Part shown: positions 59,680 to 64,000 of the stretch, one piece after another
Layout: every line of letters begins with the position of its first letter
How positions within the stretch are numbered: the first letter of the stretch is position 1
Source: Acinetobacter zhairuonensis
GTDB taxonomy: Bacteria > Pseudomonadota > Gammaproteobacteria > Pseudomonadales > Moraxellaceae
Reading direction: 5' to 3'
Assembly: GCF_022601715.1 (NCBI RefSeq)
Contig: NZ_JAKVIM010000011.1
Location: 1 to 64,000, forward strand
Length of the DNA stretch: 64,000 nt
Notes under the pieces: generated by a model
What the model was told of the DNA's origin: nothing
The model's input: only the letters and a program-made list of their open reading frames with translations
Databases searched by the model: none
Position numbers and translations under genes: made by a program

Positions 59680-60987
59680 ATGGCTAGAACAATTAAACCC
59701 CTAACAGCTTCACAAGTTGAAAAAGCGAAACCAATAGAAAAAGAATACAACCTATTTGATGGTGATGGTCTCTACTTGGTTATACGCTCTTCAGGTACAA
59801 AAACTTGGATCCTTCGAATAAAAGACAACTTTGGTAAAGTTCACAAATTAAAGCTAGGCACTTTTCCTGAAATCACTTTAGCATTCGCTCGAGAGAGGCG
59901 AGTAGAGTACAAGAGAGCTATAGCTGAAGGTAAAGAACTCGATGAGGTTCTTGGTCGAGGAGAGCATGCCTCAAGAGCAGTTAACTCATTGGAAGTAATA
60001 TCAAGAGCATGGCTTGAACAGTACGCTAAGCGGAAACCATTAGAAGAACACACCAAGCATAAGCGCATTCGTAAACTTGAAAACCATCTGTTCCCAATGC
60101 TTGGTTCTCGTAGCATAGATGAGATTAGACCTAAAGACCTGCGTTTGGTTTTAAACCATATCTATGAGAAGAGTGCTGATAATGCTCAAAGGATTAGAGC
60201 TGACCTTGTACTCATTTTTAGTTATGCAGTTCAGTATGGTTACATAGAAGTAAACCATGCAAGAGAAATGGAGAGCCTCGATCTATCAGCCCCTACAAAT
60301 CATAGACCAGCATTGCCACTTCAACGACTGCCTGAGTTAATTCAAAGGATTAGAGCTGATACAGGCTATGTGCTGACTAAACTGTGCTTGGAGCTAAGCT
60401 TACATATCTTTATACGCTCGTCTGAGTTGAGATTTGCACGATGGGGTGAAATAGACTTGGTGAAGAGGCAATGGGTTCTACCTGCTAAGCGAGACCTTGT
60501 AAATGGGGTAAAACATTCAGATCGTGGTGCCAAGATGAGAGAGCCCCATATCATTCCTTTGTCTGAACCAGTAGTAGAAATACTACTTAAGGTAAAAGAA
60601 TTAGGTTGTAGTTCTGAGCTTGTATTTCCAAGTGCTTATGAGCATGCACCGTTTCTTAGTGAGAATACTTTTAATTATGCACTACGGCGTATGGGCTATG
60701 ACACGCAGAAAGAACTCTGCTTTCATGGGTTTAGAGCCATGGCACGTTCTGCACTAGGTGAGTGTGGTTTGTTTCAGCGTGATGCCATCGAGAAGCAGAT
60801 GAGTCATCAAGAGCGTAATAATGTGGTGAGTGCTTACACGCATGTTGCAGAGTATTTATATGAACGTAAACGCATGATGGAGTGGTGGAGTCAGTATTTG
60901 ATAGATATAGAAGCCAAAGAATTTGTGTCTCCTTATACCTATGCAAATGGTGAGAATGTTATAGAGTTTAAACGTGTGATCGCATAA
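59680..60987 (+). CDS. int: P4-type tyrosine integrase (DUF4102 N-terminus)
   Basis: 435-residue site-specific recombinase. The arm-binding DUF4102 domain is at 1-95 (LFDGDGLYLVIRSSGTKTW), the core-binding domain at about 100-195, and the catalytic domain after that. Catalytic residues are visible: Arg246 (FIRSSEL), His349-x2-Arg352 (HGFRAMAR), His376 (MSHQERN) and Tyr386 (SAYTHVAEYLYERKRMMEWW). Intact, so the element may still be mobile. It begins the accessory region. Confidence 0.94.
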   Translation: MARTIKPLTASQVEKAKPIEKEYNLFDGDGLYLVIRSSGTKTWILRIKDNFGKVHKLKLGTFPEITLAFARERRVEYKRAIAEGKELDEVLGRGEHASRAVNSLEVISRAWLEQYAKRKPLEEHTKHKRIRKLENHLFPMLGSRSIDEIRPKDLRLVLNHIYEKSADNAQRIRADLVLIFSYAVQYGYIEVNHAREMESLDLSAPTNHRPALPLQRLPELIQRIRADTGYVLTKLCLELSLHIFIRSSELRFARWGEIDLVKRQWVLPAKRDLVNGVKHSDRGAKMREPHIIPLSEPVVEILLKVKELGCSSELVFPSAYEHAPFLSENTFNYALRRMGYDTQKELCFHGFRAMARSALGECGLFQRDAIEKQMSHQERNNVVSAYTHVAEYLYERKRMMEWWSQYLIDIEAKEFVSPYTYANGENVIEFKRVIA

Positions 60988-60992
60988 ATAAG

Positions 60993-61022
60993 AAGGCTCT
61001 CCAAATGGAGAGCCTTTGTTTT
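60993..61022. terminator. Intrinsic terminator after int
   Basis: A 10-bp perfect stem (60993-61002 with 61007-61016), loop AAAT, then TGTTTTTA. It touches the stop of the convergent small gene. Confidence 0.88.
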
Positions 61023-61300
61023 TATAGAGCTGCAAGGGCTTTAACTTGTTCTAGTGGAATATCCTCTAAGTAGCCTTTCTGTTCTAAAAACTTGTCGAGA
61101 GCTAAGCTGTAATAGTCTTGCTTAGTTTTTCCAGTAACTTTGCAAACCGTGTCTAAATGTCTGTGATGTTTGGGGGAAACGATAAAAGTCGATTTTGCGG
61201 ACTTTTCTCTAAGAGGAGTATTCTGTGCAATGATTTCAATTGCTGCTGCTACAGTGTTTTGTATTATCACATCTTCGCTTGAAGTGTTCATAGGGTTCAA
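61022..61300 (-). CDS. Small ribbon-helix-helix-like protein
   Basis: 92 residues. Residues ~36-77 read as strand (STFIVSPKH), helix (HRHLDTVCKVTGK), turn and helix (KQDYYSLALDKFLEQKG), the order of ribbon-helix-helix DNA-binding proteins. The N-terminal third looks flexible. Its start faces two inverted repeats (61344-61403) in the divergent intergenic region, consistent with an autoregulator. Family assignment by pattern only. Confidence 0.6.
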   Translation of the reverse strand: MNPMNTSSEDVIIQNTVAAAIEIIAQNTPLREKSAKSTFIVSPKHHRHLDTVCKVTGKTKQDYYSLALDKFLEQKGYLEDIPLEQVKALAAL

Positions 61301-61343
61301 CGTCCATGTTGATGATTTAATGTAGAGCTATTTTACAATAGGT

Positions 61344-61403
61344 AAATTTGGACTACCAAATTTGATTTTCAAGGGAAGTAAGTAAGTGAGTAATTACTTA
61401 CTT
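61344..61403. promoter_or_regulatory. Two operator-like inverted repeats between divergent island genes
   Basis: First dyad: AAATTTGG (61344-61351) with CCAAATTT (61356-61363). Second: AAGTAAGTAA (61376-61385) with TTACTTACTT (61394-61403). Both lie upstream of the ribbon-helix-helix-like gene and the next plus-strand gene; candidate repressor sites. Confidence 0.5.
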
Positions 61404-61481
61404 TATGCTTGTTTTTCAATAACTTGACATGGGTGTTTAAGTTGGTTAATTTCGAGTCCAAATTTTTTCATGAGAAAGTTT

Positions 61482-61805
61482 ATGATTCAAAAAACAGCTT
61501 TATTCGCATTACTGGATCTTGTAATTAATGAACTTGAGACGCAAAGAGATTCATTGTCTCTAAGGAAGCCGAAATATCCAAAAGTAATGGATTTAAATGA
61601 ACGAGAATTGGATGCTGTCCTTGAATTTATAGCTTTGGGTGGAAAAGAGGGCCGTAGTACTAAAGTTTTGCAAGATCACTTTGGTAAGACTATGAATAAA
61701 CATAGGGTAAAACTAATATTAGACTGGTTGTTAATTGAAGAAAAGATAGTGAAACGAACTATAAATATGGCAAATTTTTATTCTATAAAAGATAAGTGCT
61801 ATTAA
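61482..61805 (+). CDS. Small unknown protein, possible winged-helix fold
   Basis: 107 residues, family not recognised. The C-terminal half (EGRSTKVLQDHFGKTMNKH, then VKLILDWLLIEEKIVKR and NFYSI) has the helix-turn-helix-then-wing rhythm of a winged helix. The N-terminus is helical. AGAAAG favours the ATG at 61482 over the in-frame one at 61470. TTGACA at about 61422 could be its -35. Convergent with the HNH gene across a hairpin. Confidence 0.55.
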   Translation: MIQKTALFALLDLVINELETQRDSLSLRKPKYPKVMDLNERELDAVLEFIALGGKEGRSTKVLQDHFGKTMNKHRVKLILDWLLIEEKIVKRTINMANFYSIKDKCY

Positions 61806-61816
61806 GTGACTGTATA

Positions 61817-61842
61817 CCTTAGGTCTTTTGCTAGACCTAAGG
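61817..61842. terminator. Hairpin between the unknown gene and the HNH gene
   Basis: A 10-bp perfect stem (61817-61826 with 61833-61842), 6-nt loop, no T run. It lies between converging genes, so it is probably a transcription barrier or Rho-assisted stop. Confidence 0.5.
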
Positions 61843-61855
61843 AACTGCTTTACGG

Positions 61856-62626
61856 CTATAGCTGATAGGCTGTACGATGCCAATGTAAGAATTTTCTATG
61901 CTGCTCATCAACTTGGCGTAGCTTCATAGATGAATGTAAGCCAAGTAATTTACAGTCAGCATTACTAAGTTTTGGGTTGATAATAATTAAACCATCATCA
62001 TCAAAACTAATGTCACCCTTGTCAAATAAGGTGTCCAAATTTGGTGTTAGTAGTAACCCATTGAATGGATCTAAACGAGCTGATTCATCAATTGCCCATG
62101 GGATAATGTGCGAAGCTTTAAGATGTTCCATGTGGTTATAGCCAGTAACAGAGCAACCACCCCAATAGTTTTGTAGAGCTTCCCTAAATTTATCCTGACC
62201 AACTCGTACTTTCGTTAATGCTTTGGACTCAGTAATTAGTTCTTGAGTATTTAAGTTAGGGGCTGTACTTGAGGCTTTAGTTTGTAAGCCAAACATTAAA
62301 TTAATGAATTGGTGTAGTTGAGCTTTTGTCTCAAAGTCAAAGGTGAGAGCTGGATTGGAAGATGCTCCAGCAGGAGTGTAACCTTTGTAGTTTGAGCTAC
62401 GACCCACTACTCCGCCGTGTACTGGAATAGTTTTTGCTGCTTCTAGCTTCGATTCGTACTGCAAGGGGATAGCTAAGACTAGCTTCTTACTCTCATCTGG
62501 TTTTTTAATATGAACCAAATGAGACAAAGCAGGATGACTTAAGCGGTATACTTTTTTAGTGCTGCCATCTTCAAAAAAACCTAGGCTTAATAGCTCTGAA
62601 AGAATAGTTTCTGCAATTAGATACAT
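61856..62626 (-). CDS. HNH endonuclease domain protein
   Basis: 256 residues. The C-terminal part holds an HNH_2-like nuclease: SVTGYN (158-163), KASHIIPW with metal His173, LDPFNGLLLTPNLDTLFDKG (Asn189, Asp198 region). The N-terminal ~130 residues have no recognised domain and may bind the target. Restriction-type and toxin-type HNH proteins of this layout occur in islands. No methyltransferase or immunity gene is visible in the window, so its role is open. Confidence 0.8.
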   Translation of the reverse strand: MYLIAETILSELLSLGFFEDGSTKKVYRLSHPALSHLVHIKKPDESKKLVLAIPLQYESKLEAAKTIPVHGGVVGRSSNYKGYTPAGASSNPALTFDFETKAQLHQFINLMFGLQTKASSTAPNLNTQELITESKALTKVRVGQDKFREALQNYWGGCSVTGYNHMEHLKASHIIPWAIDESARLDPFNGLLLTPNLDTLFDKGDISFDDDGLIIINPKLSNADCKLLGLHSSMKLRQVDEQHRKFLHWHRTAYQL

Positions 62627-62767
62627 ACTTTTTATAACCCATCGTTGTGATTAATTTTAGTATGAAGGGTGGAAGTAGGAAGTTTATGGGAAAAATGAAC
62701 TTTGTGAACTATTTGTTTGATTTGTAGTCTTTTTGGGTTGTATGGCTAGATAGGATATTTGTAGAAC

Positions 62768-62796
62768 TTGAGAGTATTAGATGCTTACATTATATT
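62768..62796 (+). promoter_or_regulatory. Strong promoter of the antisense RNA
   Basis: TTGAGA (62768-62773, 5 of 6 to consensus), exactly 17 bp, TATATT (62791-62796, 5 of 6). Predicted start near 62803. Confidence 0.7.
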
Positions 62797-62828
62797 AAAT
62801 GAGTGGCTGCAACCACTCTAACCACTTC

Positions 62829-62894
62829 TTAATAAACTGATCTACTGATTAGTACTAAGAACAAGAACACGATGATTAGTGTGAATAATCGCAT
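62829..62894 (-). CDS. 21-residue hydrophobic peptide, candidate type I toxin (Ibs-like)
   Basis: MRLFTLIIVFLFLVL followed by ISRSVY: one hydrophobic helix with a polar C-terminal tip, very like E. coli Ibs peptides, which are 18-19 residues long and end LISFxxY. AAGGAGG lies 9 nt before the ATG, a perfect ribosome site, yet it forms part of a stem with the upstream CCCCCTT, so translation would be held off until the structure opens. The gene is completely covered by the predicted antisense RNA. Ibs peptides depolarise the inner membrane when in excess. Similarity is by eye; no search was run. Confidence 0.65.
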   Translation of the reverse strand: MRLFTLIIVFLFLVLISRSVY

Positions 62895-62899
62895 CGTAT

Positions 62900-62930
62900 A
62901 AAGCCTCCTTGTAAAAGGGGGCTTTTCTTT
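62900..62930. terminator. Hairpin serving as antisense-RNA terminator and toxin SD trap
   Basis: An 11-bp stem with one T-G pair (62900-62910 with 62915-62925), loop GTAA, T-rich tail on the plus strand. On the minus strand the arm 62904-62910 is the toxin's AAGGAGG. Confidence 0.75.
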
Positions 62931-62940
62931 TATGCTTTAA

Positions 62941-63028
62941 AGAAAAGGTGTCTATGGGACACCTTTTCTCGTTGATAGGTTTCTCTCAGACACCTTTACG
63001 CCTGTTTCAGTGTCTGTGTGACACCTAT
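62941..63028. repeat. Cluster of GGTGTC/GACACC repeats
   Basis: A 12-bp perfect inverted repeat (62941-62952 with 62958-62969, loop 5). Further copies are GACACCTTT at 62989-62997, AGTGTC at 63009-63014 and GACACCTAT at 63020-63028; the last two form GTGTC-N5-GACAC. They lie directly upstream of the toxin-like gene on the minus strand, so they could be operator sites, or part of a replication or packaging signal. Confidence 0.65.
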
Positions 63029-63289
63029 GCGAAGCCCAGCACTTACCATGCCCTTAGGAATCCCTGCCAAGGGATGACGACATAGGCATGGGAAGTGGCT
63101 TGATAAGAGGTAGATTTGAATCAACCTTGTTAATAGTAATAAGAAGCGTAGGCCTGTGATAATCAAAGATAGATCGTCAGATGTCTGTGACAGGACTTCA
63201 AATACTTCCAGCAGGTGAATGATATGAAGTGTAAACGATACGATCTTATCAAGGACGGATAACATTTGGTAAATGCGTTTTAGGGACAT
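62996..63289 (-). CDS. Possible small hydrophobic island protein
   Basis: 97-residue open frame. The first ~65 residues look protein-like: amphipathic and hydrophobic helices (IYQMLSVLDKIVSFTLHII; LIITGLRFLLLLTRLIQIYLL). The last 30 residues run through the repeat cluster. The ribosome site is poor (GAG only), no family is recognised and no domain supports it, so it may be a chance frame. Confidence 0.35.
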   Translation of the reverse strand: MSLKRIYQMLSVLDKIVSFTLHIIHLLEVFEVLSQTSDDLSLIITGLRFLLLLTRLIQIYLLSSHFPCLCRHPLAGIPKGMVSAGLRIGVTQTLKQA

Positions 63290-63578
63290 ATAAACTCGAC
63301 TAACCTTATAAAGTTAGTTCCTTATTATTCACATCTAAAAACAGCCATTTCTCCAGTTTTCCTACTTTGAATATCTACCTGTCATCGATGTTTGTAGAGC
63401 GTATTAGACAAGGCTAAGAATGTTCTGTATATAAACCAATAAGAAGAGAAGTAAACTAAACCAAGCATATAAGAATTAGATCATTGCTGGTTGTAGGTAA
63501 CATGACCAAGGATGAGATAACTAAAGCGGCTAGGTGAGGTGTTGTAACTGTTCGCCGTTTAAGAAGGTCATAATTTAA

Positions 63579-63643
63579 TTTACCCGATCAGATGAAGTTC
63601 ATACGCCACTCCGTTTGTATGAACATGCATCTGATCAGGTAAA
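63579..63643. repeat. Long two-part inverted repeat (24 bp of pairing)
   Basis: Outer arms 63579-63594 and 63628-63643 pair at 15 of 16 positions. Inner arms GTTCATAC (63597-63604) and GTATGAAC (63617-63624) pair perfectly, with AA/ATG between the arms and a 12-nt apical loop. No T run follows, so it is not an ordinary terminator. Confidence 0.8.
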
Positions 63644-63720
63644 GCCATTCGGGTTATGGGAAATTACTTAAGTTAGTACGAGGGTAGTGTTTACGCCGTT
63701 TAAAACCATAGAGCAAAACA

Positions 63721-63733
63721 CCCCCCCCCCGGG
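63721..63733. repeat. C10 homopolymer followed by GGG
   Basis: Ten consecutive C then GGG in an A/T-rich region. Prone to slippage; not inside a supported gene. Confidence 0.8.
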
Positions 63734-63802
63734 AGGTCATGCCAGGAAAAGGATTCTTATGTTGGAGAGTTAACTTTCTAGATAGATAAGAGCTTTTAGA
63801 GT

Positions 63803-63817
63803 GTGCGCTTCGCGCAC
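63803..63817. repeat. Short GC-rich hairpin
   Basis: GTGCGC (63803-63808), 3-nt loop, GCGCAC (63812-63817), 65 bp before the last gene. No T tail. Confidence 0.6.
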
Positions 63818-63881
63818 TTGAATGGAGAACATCAAAAGATAGTTCCCATTGTACTGAGTTCAATCTACAGGAAGTTTAAGC

Positions 63882-64000
63882 ATGAACATTCAAACCAAAG
63901 CAGTCCTTACCTTTACCCAAGAAGACATCATTAATGCACTTTTAGCTTATGCTGAAAGCCAAGGTTTTGAGGCTGGTGATAAGGATGTTGTTGCACAAGA
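63882..64000 (+). CDS. Island gene, truncated by the window end
   Basis: Starts MNIQTKAVLTFTQEDIIN and runs open to the last base (about 39 codons visible). AGGAAG lies 9 nt upstream of the ATG. The visible part predicts a strand and a helix (ALLAYAESQGFEAGD). No family recognised from so little sequence. Confidence 0.65.
   Translation, partial: MNIQTKAVLTFTQEDIINALLAYAESQGFEAGDKDVVAQ

Larger units (their letters stand above)
62803..62930 (+). ncRNA. Predicted antisense antitoxin RNA of about 128 nt
   Basis: Bounded by a near-consensus promoter and an intrinsic terminator. The 5' end folds into a hairpin (GAGTGG at 62801-62806 with CCACTC at 62813-62818), an internal stem pairs ACGATG with CATCGT (62869-62895 region), and the 3' end is an 11-bp terminator stem with TTTTCTTTT. 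The whole RNA is complementary to the minus-strand peptide gene including its Shine-Dalgarno sequence, as Sib RNAs are to ibs. No plus-strand ORF of note lies within it. Confidence 0.65.
63290..63881. other. Gene-poor stretch of the integrative element
   Basis: No convincing ORF on either strand in about 590 bp. It contains a long imperfect hairpin (63579-63643), two copies of CGCCGTTTAA (63553-63562 and 63693-63702), a C10G3 tract (63721-63733) and a small GC hairpin (63803-63817). Such a layout suggests a replication origin, transfer origin or structured RNA rather than lost coding sequence, but none of these can be assigned. Confidence 0.5.

Noticed and set aside
63502..63537. Short plus-strand frame beginning MTKDEITKAAR, stopping after 11 codons
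   Set aside because: Looks protein-like but is too short, and reading past the stop gives only about 11 more residues. Could be a gene scrap, but cannot be supported.
63654..63863. 69-residue minus-strand open frame through the C10G3 tract
   Set aside because: Low-complexity translation, no ribosome site and no recognisable fold; treated as a chance frame.
61856..63881. IscB/OMEGA-like system (HNH gene next to long non-coding DNA)
   Set aside because: The protein is 256 residues with no RuvC segments or bridge helix, and the non-coding DNA is upstream on the opposite side with no sign of an omega RNA fold. It is not IscB.
59493..64000. Second copy of the tRNA-Leu 3' end (attR)
   Set aside because: I looked for the T-arm/acceptor sequence downstream and did not find it, so no right boundary is claimed.

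Overview
The window looks like a chromosomal segment of a gammaproteobacterium, most probably Acinetobacter. This is inferred from the A+T-rich composition, the character of the proteins and the gene order (yciB-yciI-mnmC, yibN/grxC/secB, leuS-lptE-holA, ilvIHC, ndk-rlmN-pilW-rodZ-ispG-hisS-yfgM-bamB-der, tgt-yajC-secDF). No 16S rRNA or marker search was possible, so the genus call is an inference.

Layout. 1-20.3 kb: a Na/phosphate cotransporter-like protein, a flavin disulfide oxidoreductase, a tight run of two DUF442 phosphatase/sulfurtransferase-like genes and a 34-residue lipoprotein, thioredoxin 2, thioesterases, yajQ, mnmC, yciI/yciB, rnm, a GST, a bestrophin, radC, coaBC, cytochrome b562, an alkylation-repair pair (AraC-methyltransferase fusion plus alkB), yibN-like/grxC/secB and rsgA. 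20.3-33 kb: orn, a Bax-inhibitor-like protein, fabI, a MacAB/TolC-type efflux operon, a hemerythrin, and leuS-lptE-holA with a REP-like inverted pair. 33-40.3 kb: the branched-chain amino acid genes ilvI-ilvH-ilvC behind a long leader, a duplicated scrap of the ilvC 3' end, a frameshifted DUF2971 gene, then a glycosyltransferase/PAP2 phosphatase pair behind a promoter with tandem Pho-box repeats. 40.3-50.7 kb: iscX, ndk and the rlmN-to-der cluster, then a phosphopantetheinyl transferase. 50.8-59.2 kb: secF-secD-yajC-tgt, a PAS-GGDEF diguanylate cyclase, lemA with a DUF3137 gene, and queA.

From 59.4 kb the window enters an integrative element: tRNA-Leu(CAA), a P4-type tyrosine integrase, a ribbon-helix-helix-like protein, a small unknown protein, an HNH nuclease, and a gene-poor stretch of about 1.2 kb with strong inverted repeats. 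The right end of the element is outside the window.

The most interesting object is at 62768-62930. A 21-residue hydrophobic peptide on the minus strand has a perfect Shine-Dalgarno sequence held inside a hairpin. It is completely covered on the plus strand by a predicted RNA of about 128 nt with a near-consensus sigma-70 promoter and an intrinsic terminator. This has the architecture of a type I toxin-antitoxin locus and resembles Ibs/Sib. Second is the Pho-box-driven glycosyltransferase/PAP2 operon, which suggests phosphate-starvation lipid remodelling. Third are the ilvI leader/attenuator-like region and the ilvC-tail duplication next to the broken DUF2971 gene.
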